A DNA stretch of 64,000 nucleotides from Stygiobacter sp. (GCA_006218045.1 VBWB01000005.1:1-64000), one strand, 5' to 3'; positions 8,807 through 18,042 are shown, numbered from the stretch's first letter. Notes: generated by a model from the letters alone, not told the origin. Numbers and translations: made by a program.

Positions 8807-10866
8807 GCCGTCACCACCGCCTTGCGGCTTTTGCGCCATTGCCAAAACACGAAGCCGGCGGAGACGGCGAAGCCCAATTCGTCGGTGATGGGCAGGGCGG
8901 CCACCAGCAGGGCGGCCCCCAAGGTGGCCCACAGGCGCTCGCCCCAGGTGAGATCGGTGAGGAAATGGCCGATGGCGGCGCCACCCCACAGGGCGATGCC
9001 GACCAGGGCCTTGAACACCATATAGGCCACCAGCAGCACCGAAGGATCGCCTTGCAGCATCAGTGCCGGCTCATAGACGGCCATGAACGGCACCACATAG
9101 CCGGCGGCGGCGATGCGGGTGGCCAGCCAGCCGATTTCCATGTGACCGGCCCGGGCGATGGAACTGGCCGCCAGTGCCGCCAGCGCCACCGGCGGGGTCA
9201 GATCGGCCATGATGCCGAAATAGAACACGAACATGTGCGACACGATCAGCGGCACCCCCATTTGCAACAGCGCCGGGGCGGCGATGGAGGCGGTGATGAT
9301 GTAATTGGGAATGGTCGGCAGGCCGGTGCCCAGGATGATGCAGGCGATCATGGTCAGCACCAGGGCCAGGAACAGATTGCCGTCGGCCAGGGCGACGATG
9401 GCCCCGGCGAAGCTCGAGGCGATGCCGGTCAAGGTGGTGACGCCGATCAGCACGCCGACCAGGGCGCAGGCGACACCGACGCCGACGGCGTTGCGGGCAC
9501 CGTCGGCCAGCGAGCCCATGATGGTTCCCAGCACGGCGCGGCCCCGGGTGAAAAACAGGCAGGGCAGGGCCAGGGCCAGCACCAGGATGGAAATCAGAAT
9601 CTCGGCGCGGAAGCCGGCCTTGTTCAAGGCGGCGGCGCTCAAGGCCAGCCCCAGCCAGAACACCCAGCGCAAGAGCCCGGCGGGGATCGCGCCGGAAAGC
9701 GCATGGCCGATGATCAGCAAGCCGGTGCAGCCCAGGCCGATGACGCCGGCGAACAACGGCGTGTAGCCGGAAAACAGCAAGGTCACCAGGGCGATCAGCG
9801 GCAGGAACAGATACCAGCCCTCGCGCACCGCCTTCAGCGCACTGGGGCACTCGGCCTTGGACAGGCCCAGCAATCCCTGTTTGCCCGCTTCCAGATGGAC
9901 CATCCAGAAGGCGCTGGCGTAATAAAGAACGGCGGGGATGATGGCGGCCAAGGCGATCTCGGCATAAGGCACGCCGATGGTCTCGGCCATGATGAAGGCC
10001 ACCGCCCCCATCACCGGCGGCATGATCTGCCCGCCCATGGAGGCGGTGGCCTCGACCGCGCCGGCGAAGGCCGGGCGATAGCCGAACCTGGTCATCAGCG
10101 GAATGGTGAACTGGCCGGTGGTCAGCACGTTGGCGACACCCGAACCGTTGATGGTGCCCATGAAGCCGGACGAGATGACGCTGACCTTGGCCGGCCCGCC
10201 CTTGGCCCAGCCCACCAGCCCCAACGACACGTCGTTGAACAGCCGGATCATGCCGGCATGTTCCAGGAACGAGCCGAACAGGATGAACAGAAAGATATAG
10301 GTGGCGGAAACGAAGGTTGGGGTGCCGTAGATGCCTTCCGGCCCCAGGAACAACTGATCGATCAACTGGTCGAAGCCGAAGCCGCGATGGGCCAGCGGCC
10401 CAGGTAGCCATGGCCCCAACAGGGCATAGGGGATGAACACCCCGCACATGATCGGCAGGGCCAGCCCCATGATGCGCCGCGCCGCCTCGAACACCAGGGC
10501 GATGACCACCACGCCGACCACCAGATCCAGGGTGGTGGGGTCGCCCGAGCGCACGATCAGGTCGGCCTCGAACACCCAATGGTACAGACCCAGGGCGAAG
10601 CTTGTCGCCGCCAAAATCCAGTCGTACCAGGGGATATGGTCGCGGGCATGGGATTTACGCAGGCCGAACAACAAAAAGCTGGTCAGCAGCAAAAACCCCA
10701 CATGGACCGAGCGCACCACCTGGGTGGACAAGGGCGTGAAGGTGGCCGTCCAGATCTGGAACAGCGAGAAGGCGATGCCGACGATGAACACGGCCTTGGC
10801 GGCGTTACCCTGCAAGAAGCCGTGGGCGCCGTGGTCGTCGGTGATGGTGGTGGTGGAATTGCTCAT
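8803..10866 (-). CDS. TRAP transporter fused small and large permease, TAXI type
   Basis: This 687-residue membrane protein combines an N-terminal DctQ-like four-helix part (about residues 20-170) with a DctM-like large permease (about residues 180-600), as in the fused permeases that work with TAXI binding proteins. SSGFMGTINGSGVANVLTTG and GQIMPPVMGAVAFIMAE are typical. It should import an organic acid driven by a sodium or proton gradient. The ATG at 10866 follows GGGGA. An upstream in-frame start at 10959 lies in the palindromic repeat and was rejected. The binding-protein gene lies upstream, across repeat copy 2. Confidence 0.92.
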   Translation of the reverse strand: MSNSTTTITDDHGAHGFLQGNAAKAVFIVGIAFSLFQIWTATFTPLSTQVVRSVHVGFLLLTSFLLFGLRKSHARDHIPWYDWILAATSFALGLYHWVFEADLIVRSGDPTTLDLVVGVVVIALVFEAARRIMGLALPIMCGVFIPYALLGPWLPGPLAHRGFGFDQLIDQLFLGPEGIYGTPTFVSATYIFLFILFGSFLEHAGMIRLFNDVSLGLVGWAKGGPAKVSVISSGFMGTINGSGVANVLTTGQFTIPLMTRFGYRPAFAGAVEATASMGGQIMPPVMGAVAFIMAETIGVPYAEIALAAIIPAVLYYASAFWMVHLEAGKQGLLGLSKAECPSALKAVREGWYLFLPLIALVTLLFSGYTPLFAGVIGLGCTGLLIIGHALSGAIPAGLLRWVFWLGLALSAAALNKAGFRAEILISILVLALALPCLFFTRGRAVLGTIMGSLADGARNAVGVGVACALVGVLIGVTTLTGIASSFAGAIVALADGNLFLALVLTMIACIILGTGLPTIPNYIITASIAAPALLQMGVPLIVSHMFVFYFGIMADLTPPVALAALAASSIARAGHMEIGWLATRIAAAGYVVPFMAVYEPALMLQGDPSVLLVAYMVFKALVGIALWGGAAIGHFLTDLTWGERLWATLGAALLVAALPITDELGFAVSAGFVFWQWRKSRKAVVTA

Positions 10867-10902
10867 GAACGTCCCCGATACGTGGCAAGCGCAACCTTCT
10901 AT

Positions 10903-11036
10903 CCCGTCATACCCGCGAAGGCGGGTATCCAGGAGTCGCGGAAAAGGTGGAAGGTGCACCCCCTGGACTCCCGCCTTCGCGGGAGTGACGGCTAAGGGGA
11001 GCGGATAAATTCACACGCTCTTTCGCGGGCATGACG
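10903..11036. repeat. Dispersed palindromic repeat, family A, copy 2 (left outer arm missing)
   Basis: It holds the same two internal hairpins as copy 1, ATACCCGC/GCGGGTAT at 10909-10928 and ACTCCCGC/GCGGGAGT at 10967-10986, followed by the right outer arm (about 11003-11036). The left outer arm of copy 1 is absent. The hairpin loops differ from copy 1 in a matched way (gaag/cttc here, gcag/ctgc there), which keeps the long-stem pairing. It lies in the gap between the TAXI binding-protein gene and the fused permease gene. Confidence 0.85.
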
Positions 11037-11052
11037 TGACAGCAGGGTTGGC

Positions 11053-11997
11053 TTACTTCAGCAAGCCTTTTTCGCGGTAATACTTGGCGGCGCCCGGATG
11101 CAGCGGCACCGGGCTTTTCACCGCCGCTTCGCTCAGGGTAATGGCCTTGGCGGCGGAATGGGCGGCCTGAAGCTGGTCCAGATTCTCGAACAGGCCCTTG
11201 GTCATGTCATAGGCCAGTTGGTCGGAGACGCCGGAATGGCTGACCAGGAAGTTCTGCACGGCGGCGGTGGGCACATCCGCCGTCTGTCCGCCATAGGTGC
11301 CGGCGGGGATGGTGGCGCCGATATAGGCGGGGTCACCGACCTTGGTGATGGTTTCCATGGGGATGGGGACGATGACGATGGGGACCGAATTGGACAGGTC
11401 GCGGATGGAGGCGACGCCCAGGCCGGCGGATTGCAAGGTGGCGTCGATCTGGCGGTTTTTCATCAGGTCGACGGATTCGCCGAAGGGGAGGTATTCGACC
11501 CGGGCGAAATCCTTGTAGGTCATGCCGGCGGCGGCGAAGATGGCCCGCGCGTTCAGTTCGGTTCCCGATTTCGGTGCCCCCACCGAGATCTTCTTGCCCT
11601 TCAGATCGGCCAAGGTCTTGATGCCGGATTCGGCGGCGGCGACGATCTGGATGTAATTGGGATAGATGCCGGCGATGGACCGCAACTTGTCCTGCTTGGC
11701 CTTGAAGCCCACTTCCTCGTTGCCGTCCCAGGCCTGTGACAGCGAATCGCCCAAGGTGAAACCGATCTCGCCCCGGCCCTGGCTCAACAGGTTCAGGTTT
11801 TCCACCGACGCCTTGGTCGCCTGCACCGACGCCTTCACCTCGGGGATTTTGCCGTAGATGTTGGAAAGCGCCACCCCCAGCGGGTAATAGACGCCGCTGG
11901 TACCGCCGGTGAGGACGTTGACGAATTGCTCGGCCCGGGCGGGCAGGGAGATGGACAGCGACACCGCGACGATGGCGGCGGGAATGATCCTGCGCAT
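11053..11997 (-). CDS. TAXI-family TRAP transporter solute-binding protein
   Basis: This 314-residue periplasmic protein has a signal peptide (RRIIPAAIVAVSLSISLPARA then EQFVNV). LTGGTSGVYYPLGVALSNIY is the TAXI-family signature near the mature N-terminus, and LADLKGKKISVGAPKSGTE follows around residue 125. It should bind an organic acid or amino acid and present it to the fused permease. The ATG at 11997 has a strong GGAGGAA upstream. The frame extends further upstream without family similarity. It is the first gene of the operon, and a repeat lies between it and the permease gene. Confidence 0.92.
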   Translation of the reverse strand: MRRIIPAAIVAVSLSISLPARAEQFVNVLTGGTSGVYYPLGVALSNIYGKIPEVKASVQATKASVENLNLLSQGRGEIGFTLGDSLSQAWDGNEEVGFKAKQDKLRSIAGIYPNYIQIVAAAESGIKTLADLKGKKISVGAPKSGTELNARAIFAAAGMTYKDFARVEYLPFGESVDLMKNRQIDATLQSAGLGVASIRDLSNSVPIVIVPIPMETITKVGDPAYIGATIPAGTYGGQTADVPTAAVQNFLVSHSGVSDQLAYDMTKGLFENLDQLQAAHSAAKAITLSEAAVKSPVPLHPGAAKYYREKGLLK

Positions 11998-12095
11998 GAA
12001 GTTCCTCCGTGTTCGATTTTCAGAATTATTTTTGAATACGGTAACCCGAGTACGGGGCTCAGGCAAGGCGCTGGTAAGACCAGACTTGAATGCGC

Positions 12096-12129
12096 AAGAA
12101 AAAGGGCCGGCTCCAAAGAACCGGCCCGG
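12096..12129 (-). terminator. Rho-independent terminator after dctM
   Basis: GGGCCGG and CCGGCCC form a GC-rich stem around a 10-base loop. Read on the minus strand, the stem is followed by TTTTTCTT. It lies 25 bases after the dctM stop and upstream of the TAXI gene, so it separates two minus-strand operons. Confidence 0.85.
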
Positions 12130-12153
12130 TAAATATTGCAGTGCACTACTGGG

Positions 12154-13437
12154 TTACATCATGCCCAGGGTCTTGGGCAGCCAGATGGACACCGCCGGCA
12201 CATAGGTGACCAGAAGCAAAAAGCCCAGCATGGCCAGCAGCCACGGCATGACCGCCACGGTCAGCTCGGAAATGCCCATCTTGGTGATGCCCGAGGCGAC
12301 GTAGAGGTTGAGGCCCACCGGTGGGTGGCACATGCCGACCTCCATATTGACCACGATCAGGATGCCGAAATGGATGGGGTCGATGCCCAGCTTCATCGCC
12401 ACCGGGAACAGGATGGGGGCCATGATCAGGACGATGGACGACGGCTCCATGAAGTTGCCGGCGGCCAGCAACAGCACGTTGGTGACCAGCAGGAAGGCGA
12501 TGATGCCCAATTCCTTGCCGACGATCCAATCGGCGATGTGCTGCGGGATGTTCTCGTTGGCGAGGACGAAGGAAAACAGCACGGCGTTGGTGATGATGTA
12601 CAGCAGCATGGCCGACATGGACGCCGACGACAGCAGGATCTTGGGCACGCCGCGAAGCGGCATGTCCTTATAGACGAAGACGGCGACGAAGAAGGCATAG
12701 ACCGCGCTCATGGCCGCCGCTTCGGTGGGGGTGAAGATGCCGGAATAGATGCCGCCGATGACGACGACGATCAGCATCAGACCCCACGACGCGTCCTTGA
12801 AGGTGCGCAGACGTTCCTTGATGTCGGCCTTGGGCAGACGGGGGTAGCCGTTCTTCCAGGCGCGATACCAGGTGACGGCCCCCAAAAGCGTCGCCAGCAT
12901 CAGGCCGGGGATGACGCCGGCCATGAACAGGGCGCCCACCGACGAATTGGTGGCGACCGCGTACATGACCATGACGATGGACGGCGGGATCAGGATGCCG
13001 AGCGCGCCCGAGGTGGTGATGACGCCGGCACCGAACGAGCGGGGGAAACCCTGCTTGACCATGGCCGGCAGAATGACCGAGCCGATGGCGACGACGGTGG
13101 CCGGCGACGAGCCGGAGACGGCGGCGAACAGGGCGCAGGCCATGACGCCGGCCAGACCCAGGCCGCCATGCCAGTGCCCGACCATGGCCGAGGCAAAGGC
13201 GATCATTCGTCGCGCCACGCCCCCGTGGGTCAGGAAGTTGCCGGCGAGGATGAAGAACGGGATCGCCATGATCTCGAACTTTTCGATACCGGTGAACAGC
13301 TTCAGCGCCACCGATTCGATGGGCACGTTGGTCATGGTGAACAGGAAGGTCAGAACGGTCAGACCCAGCGAGATGGAGATGGGCATGCCGGTCAGCATCA
13401 GGACCAGCAACAGCCCGAAAATTACCAAGGCGCTCAT
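12154..13437 (-). CDS. dctM: TRAP dicarboxylate transporter large permease DctM
   Basis: This 427-residue protein has about 12 membrane segments and the normal DctM length. GSSPATVVAIGSVILPAMVK and GILIPPSIVMVMYAVATNSS are typical of the DctM family. It carries substrate across the inner membrane, driven by sodium symport in the known systems. The start codon overlaps the dctQ stop (ATGA). It is the last gene of dctPQM, followed by a good terminator. C4-dicarboxylates are the probable substrates because a DctS/DctR pair is encoded next to the operon. Confidence 0.93.
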   Translation of the reverse strand: MSALVIFGLLLVLMLTGMPISISLGLTVLTFLFTMTNVPIESVALKLFTGIEKFEIMAIPFFILAGNFLTHGGVARRMIAFASAMVGHWHGGLGLAGVMACALFAAVSGSSPATVVAIGSVILPAMVKQGFPRSFGAGVITTSGALGILIPPSIVMVMYAVATNSSVGALFMAGVIPGLMLATLLGAVTWYRAWKNGYPRLPKADIKERLRTFKDASWGLMLIVVVIGGIYSGIFTPTEAAAMSAVYAFFVAVFVYKDMPLRGVPKILLSSASMSAMLLYIITNAVLFSFVLANENIPQHIADWIVGKELGIIAFLLVTNVLLLAAGNFMEPSSIVLIMAPILFPVAMKLGIDPIHFGILIVVNMEVGMCHPPVGLNLYVASGITKMGISELTVAVMPWLLAMLGFLLLVTYVPAVSIWLPKTLGMM

Positions 13438-14135
13438 TCGCCTTTCTCCTTCTTCTCGCCTTCATGGTGGGCGATGTCCTTGGGGTGCAGGCCGTCGTCC
13501 ATCTCGAACCAGTTGATGTCCTGGGCGGCGCGCTGTGCGTCGGAGGTGTCCTCTTCCAGCCCTTCCACGTGACCATGGTCGTGGTGCGGCAATTCGCCGG
13601 TCTTCAGGAAAGCGACGCAGACCTGGACGAAGCGGAAGCACATCAAGGCCGAGCCCAGCGGAATGGCGGAATAGACGATCCAGGTCGGCCATTCCAGATC
13701 CGGGGTGGTCGGGCCTTCGTACAGATCCTCGGGGGCGATGCCGAAGGTGCTGAAAATGCTGTAATGGGCGCCGTTTTCCCAGACGAAGGTGCCGCCCAAG
13801 GTGGCGACGGTGCCGGTGAACAAGGCGCCGGCCAGCAGGCCGAAGACGATGAACTTGCCGCGCATGCGGGCGTCAAGGCGGTTGATCACCACGTCCACGC
13901 CCACGTGAATGCCGGTGCGCACGCCGTAGGCGGCGCCGAACTTGGCCATCCACACGAACATGATGATGCACAATTCCTGGGCCCAGGCGAAATTCCAGTG
14001 GCCGACGAAATCGTACAGGAAGGATACGCCCGAGGCGTATCGGTGCATCACCGCGACGAAGATGATGGTGGTCGCCGCGGCCATGAGGAAGGCGATCAAA
14101 GCCTCCTCAAGGTGATCTAGGGCTTTGGTGAACAT
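13434..14135 (-). CDS. dctQ: TRAP dicarboxylate transporter small permease DctQ
   Basis: This 233-residue membrane protein has four predicted hydrophobic segments. WAQELCIIMFVWMAKFGAAY is the typical DctQ motif. The C-terminal 50 residues are hydrophilic and acidic/His-rich (HHDHGHVEGLEEDTSD), making it longer than many DctQ proteins. The ATG at 14135 has GCGGAG upstream. Further in-frame codons upstream look like non-coding DNA. It overlaps dctM by four bases. A GC-rich hairpin lies between it and dctP. Confidence 0.9.
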   Translation of the reverse strand: MFTKALDHLEEALIAFLMAAATTIIFVAVMHRYASGVSFLYDFVGHWNFAWAQELCIIMFVWMAKFGAAYGVRTGIHVGVDVVINRLDARMRGKFIVFGLLAGALFTGTVATLGGTFVWENGAHYSIFSTFGIAPEDLYEGPTTPDLEWPTWIVYSAIPLGSALMCFRFVQVCVAFLKTGELPHHDHGHVEGLEEDTSDAQRAAQDINWFEMDDGLHPKDIAHHEGEKKEKGE

Positions 14136-14152
14136 GCTTGCTCCGCATAAAA

Positions 14153-14186
14153 GAAGGGGGGCGCCTTCCCCAAGGCTCCCCCCCCT
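14153..14186 (-). terminator. Hairpin between dctP and dctQ, possible attenuator
   Basis: On the minus strand a GGGGGG...CCCCCC stem (arms about 14155-14163 and 14174-14185) is followed by TTCTTTTAT. It looks like a rho-independent terminator placed inside the dctPQM operon, 14 bases after the dctP stop. Partial termination here would give more DctP than DctQM. It could instead protect the 3' end of the dctP message. Confidence 0.7.
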
Positions 14187-14199
14187 GTCACTTACAGGA

Positions 14200-15207
14200 T
14201 CAGTTCTTGAAGCCGAGCTTGGCGGCTTCGGCATAGACGGCCTGGATGATGTCCTTGCCGACGCGGCTTTCCATCTCGGCATGAACCGGCAGCAGGGCCT
14301 TGCGCCAGCCTTCCAGCTCTTCCTTGCTCGGCTGGTGGAACTCGGTCTTGCCCGAGGCCTTCATGGCGGCCAGGGCATCGTCGTTTTCGGTTTGGGCGAT
14401 GGCGTTGGCGAAGCGCGAGGCTTCGTTCATGGCGCCCTCGAGCACGGCGCGGGTATCCGCCGGCAGGCCGTCCCAGAACTTCTTGTTGACGATCACCGCA
14501 TAGCCCAGATAGCCGTGGTTGGTGACGGTGGCGTGCTTCTGCACTTCGTGCATCTTCTGGGTGTACATGTTGCTGGGCGGGTTTTCGGTGCCGTCGACGA
14601 CGCCGGTCTGCAGCGCCTGATAGACTTCCGAGAAGGCCATGGATTGCGGCAGGGCGCCCAGGGCGCGCATCTGCGCGTCGAGAACCTTGGACGACTGAAT
14701 GCGCAGCTTGACGCCCTTCAGGTCGGCGGGGGTCTTGATCGGCTTGTTGGCGGACAGAACCTTGAAGCCGTTATCCCAATAAGCCAGACCGCGGATGCCC
14801 TTGGTCTCCAGCTTCTTCAACAGGCCCTGGCCGACGGGACCGTCGGTGACGGCGCGCAGCACTTCCTTCGACGGGAAGATATAGGGCAGGTCGAAAACCT
14901 CGAATTCCTTGACCCCCAGCGGGCCGAACTTGGCGAGCGACGGGGCCAGCATCTGGACGGCGCCCAGTTGCAGGGCTTCCATCTCTTCCTTGTCCTTGTA
15001 AAGCTGGCTGTTGGGATAAACCTCGACCTTGACCGCACCCTTGGTGCGCTCTTCGGCCAGCTTCTTGAACATCTCGGCGGCCTTGCCCTTGGGCGTGTCC
15101 GGCGCCACCACGTGACTGAACTTGATGACGATGGGATCGGCGGCCAGGGCGCTGCCCGAGGCGACGACACCGGCGACCAGACAGCCAAGCAGGGTACGGA
15201 ATTTCAT
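14200..15207 (-). CDS. dctP: TRAP dicarboxylate transporter solute-binding protein DctP
   Basis: This 335-residue periplasmic protein has a signal peptide (RTLLGCLVAGVVASGSALA then ADPIVIKFSHVV). KFSHVVAPDTPKGKAAEMFK and the Arg-containing KLRIQSSKVLDAQMRALGA match the DctP family. The Arg is the expected carboxylate-binding residue. It delivers C4-dicarboxylates to DctQM. A strong GGGAGGAG lies before the ATG. It is the first gene of the operon and is divergent from dctS, so the gap 15208-15374 should hold both promoters. Confidence 0.93.
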   Translation of the reverse strand: MKFRTLLGCLVAGVVASGSALAADPIVIKFSHVVAPDTPKGKAAEMFKKLAEERTKGAVKVEVYPNSQLYKDKEEMEALQLGAVQMLAPSLAKFGPLGVKEFEVFDLPYIFPSKEVLRAVTDGPVGQGLLKKLETKGIRGLAYWDNGFKVLSANKPIKTPADLKGVKLRIQSSKVLDAQMRALGALPQSMAFSEVYQALQTGVVDGTENPPSNMYTQKMHEVQKHATVTNHGYLGYAVIVNKKFWDGLPADTRAVLEGAMNEASRFANAIAQTENDDALAAMKASGKTEFHQPSKEELEGWRKALLPVHAEMESRVGKDIIQAVYAEAAKLGFKN

Positions 15208-15284
15208 GGGGATTCTCCTCCCGGGAAGTTTTGGTAAGCTTTATCCGGCGGATTGTCAGAAACTTTCGTTCACTGAGCTATTGT

Positions 15285-15297
15285 GGATATCCGTCAA
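15285..15297. promoter_or_regulatory. Candidate DctR site GGATATCCGTCA
   Basis: GGATATCC is a perfect palindrome in the gap between dctP and dctS. The same core with the same flank (GGATATCCGACA) recurs at 18020-18031, just after dctR. FixJ-type regulators bind such short dyads, but linkage to DctR is inference from position only. Confidence 0.3.
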
Positions 15298-15374
15298 ACG
15301 GGCATCATGCGGGGGTGAAACGGCGGCGATCCGCCACCTTTCCCCTGAATTTCCTTGCCGAAACCGGAGCCCGC

Positions 15375-17336
15375 GTGCCCAACGGATTGCCTTCCCGCCC
15401 CGCTTTTCAGGCCATGCCGTCCATCGCCATGGTGCTGGTGGTCATGCTGCTGGGCGTTCTGCTTTGGTTGCTGCACCGCAGCGATCAGGAGGAAGAGCGG
15501 CTGACCCTGATCAAGGACATCTTGTGGGTCGAGCAGAACATCCATTTCCATCTGACCTCGGACGAGGAAAAGCTGTCCCAGCTGGCGGGTGATCTGGGGC
15601 GCCGTTCACTGTCGCTGGATCTCCTGGAGAATTCCGCCCGCGCCCTGATCGCCAACAACCCGGAATTCGAGCGCCTGCTGCTGCGGGACGTCGGCGGTCA
15701 AGTGGCGGTGGCGGTGCCGCCCAGCCTGGGCGAGCCGTCGGGGGTGGCGGCGGGCGAGGCGGCGCCGTGGTGGCCCGCCTTCCTGCTGGCGCGCTCCACC
15801 GGTCGGGTGGCGTGGAGTCCGCCTTACATCGTCCCCGGACGCGGCGCCGCCTTCGAGGCGCATGTGCCGGTCTATCAGGACCATGCCTTCGTCGGCATGG
15901 TGGTGGCGGTGGTGTCGGTGGATGCGGTGCTGACCCATCACGTGCCGTGGTGGGTGGCGGAAAAGTACAAGATCGAGATCGTCGATTCCGGCGGAGCGGT
16001 GCTGGGGGCCAAGACCGGGGTGGAACTGGCCGAGCCCGGTGCCAGCCATCAGGTGCGGCTGGAGCCGCCGGGCCAGGGGTTGGCGGTGGTGGCCACCGCC
16101 TATGCCGCCGAGGGCAAACTGGTGCGCAACGTCCTGGCCGCCTCCATCTTCATCCTGGCGCTGCTGGCTTTGTCCAGCCTGGCCCTGGCGCGGCGCCACG
16201 TGCGCCGGCGGCTGGCGGCGGAGAAGGCGCTGGGCGAGGAACACGCCTTCAGGAAGGCGATGGAGGATTCGCTGACCGTGGGCATGCGCGCCCGCGACCT
16301 GGATGGCCGCGTCACCTATGTCAATCCGGCCTTTTGCCGCATGGTCGGCTGGCAGCCCGAGGAATTGGTCGGCATCGTCCCGCCCATGCCCTATTGGGTG
16401 CCGGAGCTGCTGGATGAAACCATGCGCATGCACCACAAGGTGCTGGCCGGCAACGCGCCCCGGGATGGTTTCGAGATCCAGTTCCGCCGCCGCTCGGGCG
16501 AGGTGTTCTGGGCCTTGATCTATGAGGCGCCGCTGATCGATGCGGACGGACAGCACACCGGCTGGATGGCCTCGGTGGTGGACATCACCGAACGCAAGGC
16601 GGCGGAGGAACTGGCCCATCAGCAGCAGGAAAAGCTGCAACGCACCTCGCGCCTGATCACCATGGGCGAGATGGCCTCGACCCTGGCGCATGAGTTGAAC
16701 CAGCCGCTGTCGGCCATCGCCTCTTACGCCACCGGCTGCCTCAATCGGCTGGGGGCGGCGGGGTTCAGTGCCGAGGAATTGCGGGCGCCGCTTTCCAAGC
16801 TGGTGGCCCAGGCCCTGCGCGCCGGCCAGATCATCCGCCGCGTCCACGATTTCGTCCGCAAGTCGGAACCGCAATTGCGCCGCTGCTCGCTGCAAGAGCT
16901 GCTGACCGAATCGGTGGCCTTCATCGAACTGGACGCCAAGAAAAACGGCGTCGGCATCGCCCTTGACCTGCCGGTGGGTGAACTCGAGGTGGATGGCGAC
17001 AAGGTGTTGCTGGAGCAAGTGGTGATGAACCTGGCCCGTAACGGCATCGAGGCGATGAACCAGATGAAGGGCGGCAAGCGCCGGCTGGACGTGACCTTGC
17101 AGGAAGAGGATGGCCAAGCCATGGTCCGCATCCGCGATTTCGGCACCGGCATCGCTGACGAGGTCGAGGCCAGCCTGTTCCAGCCCTTCTTCACCACCAA
17201 GGAAGAGGGCATGGGCATGGGCCTCAACATCTGCCGCTCCATCATCGAATTTCATCGCGGTCGCCTGTGGTTCGAGCCGCATCCGCAAGGCGGCAGCATC
17301 TTCGTCTTCTCGTTGCCACTAAGGAATCAGTCGTGA
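15375..17336 (+). CDS. dctS: Membrane sensor histidine kinase DctS-like
   Basis: This protein of about 653 residues has a first membrane segment near the N-terminus (MPSIAMVLVVMLLGVLLWLL), a periplasmic sensing region of about 200 residues and a second membrane segment (NVLAASIFILALLALSSLAL). Then follow a PAS domain, a HisKA box with the phospho-accepting His (LAHELNQPLSAIASYATG) and an HATPase with N, G1 and G2 boxes (NLARNGIEAM, DFGTGI, GMGMGLNI). It resembles DctS of Rhodobacter, the sensor for C4-dicarboxylates. The GTG start follows CGGAG. An in-frame start at 15231 is possible. It is divergent from dctP and upstream of dctR. Confidence 0.85.
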   Translation: MPNGLPSRPAFQAMPSIAMVLVVMLLGVLLWLLHRSDQEEERLTLIKDILWVEQNIHFHLTSDEEKLSQLAGDLGRRSLSLDLLENSARALIANNPEFERLLLRDVGGQVAVAVPPSLGEPSGVAAGEAAPWWPAFLLARSTGRVAWSPPYIVPGRGAAFEAHVPVYQDHAFVGMVVAVVSVDAVLTHHVPWWVAEKYKIEIVDSGGAVLGAKTGVELAEPGASHQVRLEPPGQGLAVVATAYAAEGKLVRNVLAASIFILALLALSSLALARRHVRRRLAAEKALGEEHAFRKAMEDSLTVGMRARDLDGRVTYVNPAFCRMVGWQPEELVGIVPPMPYWVPELLDETMRMHHKVLAGNAPRDGFEIQFRRRSGEVFWALIYEAPLIDADGQHTGWMASVVDITERKAAEELAHQQQEKLQRTSRLITMGEMASTLAHELNQPLSAIASYATGCLNRLGAAGFSAEELRAPLSKLVAQALRAGQIIRRVHDFVRKSEPQLRRCSLQELLTESVAFIELDAKKNGVGIALDLPVGELEVDGDKVLLEQVVMNLARNGIEAMNQMKGGKRRLDVTLQEEDGQAMVRIRDFGTGIADEVEASLFQPFFTTKEEGMGMGLNICRSIIEFHRGRLWFEPHPQGGSIFVFSLPLRNQS

Positions 17337-17378
17337 AAAAGTACACTGAGCGAGGCGAGGGACTTTTTCCCGAGCGAC
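17330..17378. repeat. Family B hairpin repeat between dctS and dctR
   Basis: The arms AAAAAGT and ACTTTTT flank a 19-base loop that begins ACACTGAG. The unit matches the half at 7423-7466 (AAAGTACACCGAG ... GGACTTTTTC). It begins at the dctS stop codon and ends 13 bases before the dctR start, so it lies inside a probable operon and could modulate the kinase-to-regulator ratio. Confidence 0.7.
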
Positions 17379-17391
17379 GGGGGAGCGCGGC

Positions 17392-18003
17392 ATGAATATC
17401 GATAGCGTCTTTATCGTCGATGACGACGAAGCCATCCGCGACGCCCTGTCGTGGTTGTTCCAGTCGCGTGGCGTGCCGGTGCGGGCCTTCGATTCGGCCG
17501 AGGCCTTCCTGACCCATTGGCGGGCCGGCATGTCGGGCTGCCTGCTCTTGGATATCCGCATGGGCGGCATGAGCGGGCTGGATCTGTTCGACCGCCTGCG
17601 CGACGCGCAAGCGTCGTTGCAGGTGATCTTCCTGACCGGCCATGGCGACGTGCCCATGGCGGTGTCGGCCCTGAAGAAAGGGGCGCTGGATTTCGTCGAG
17701 AAGCCGTTCAACGACAACGAATTGGTCGACCGGGTGATCGAGGCGCTGGCGGTGGCGGCGCAGCGGCGCGAGCGCGAGGCGGACAGTGCCGGCATCGCCA
17801 GCCGTCTGGTCAGCCTGACCGCGCGCGAACGCCAGGTGATGGATCTGGTCCTGGCCGGCAAGCTCAACAAGGTGATCGCCGACGATCTGGGCATCACCAT
17901 GCGCACGGTCGAGGTTCATCGCGCCCATGTGTTCGAGAAAATGGGGGTGAAGACGGCGGTGGAACTGGCGCAAATGCTGTCGTCCTTCCGGGCGGAACGC
18001 TGA
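17392..18003 (+). CDS. dctR: Two-component response regulator DctR-like (FixJ type)
   Basis: This 203-residue cytoplasmic regulator has a receiver domain with the acidic pocket (FIVDDDEAIRDAL), the phospho-acceptor Asp in CLLLDIRMGGMSG, the Thr/Ser site LTGHGDVPMAV and the Lys in EKPFNDNE. A LuxR-type helix-turn-helix follows (LTARERQVMDLVLAGKLNKV, RTVEVHRAHVFEKMGVK). FixJ-type architecture and location beside dctS and dctPQM match DctR of Rhodobacter capsulatus, which activates C4-dicarboxylate uptake. GGGGGAGCG precedes the ATG. Confidence 0.9.
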   Translation: MNIDSVFIVDDDEAIRDALSWLFQSRGVPVRAFDSAEAFLTHWRAGMSGCLLLDIRMGGMSGLDLFDRLRDAQASLQVIFLTGHGDVPMAVSALKKGALDFVEKPFNDNELVDRVIEALAVAAQRREREADSAGIASRLVSLTARERQVMDLVLAGKLNKVIADDLGITMRTVEVHRAHVFEKMGVKTAVELAQMLSSFRAER

Positions 18004-18018
18004 AAAATTCATGATCTT

Positions 18019-18042
18019 CGGATATCCGACATTTCCTGTCGG
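18019..18042. promoter_or_regulatory. Palindrome CGGATATCCG overlapping a CCGACA/TGTCGG hairpin
   Basis: CGGATATCCG (18019-18028) is a perfect 10-base palindrome. The hairpin CCGACA/TGTCGG (18026-18042) overlaps it, 16 bases after the dctR stop and about 60 bases before nhaA. It repeats the core found upstream of dctP. It may be an operator for nhaA or for autoregulation, or part of a weak terminator. Confidence 0.3.
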
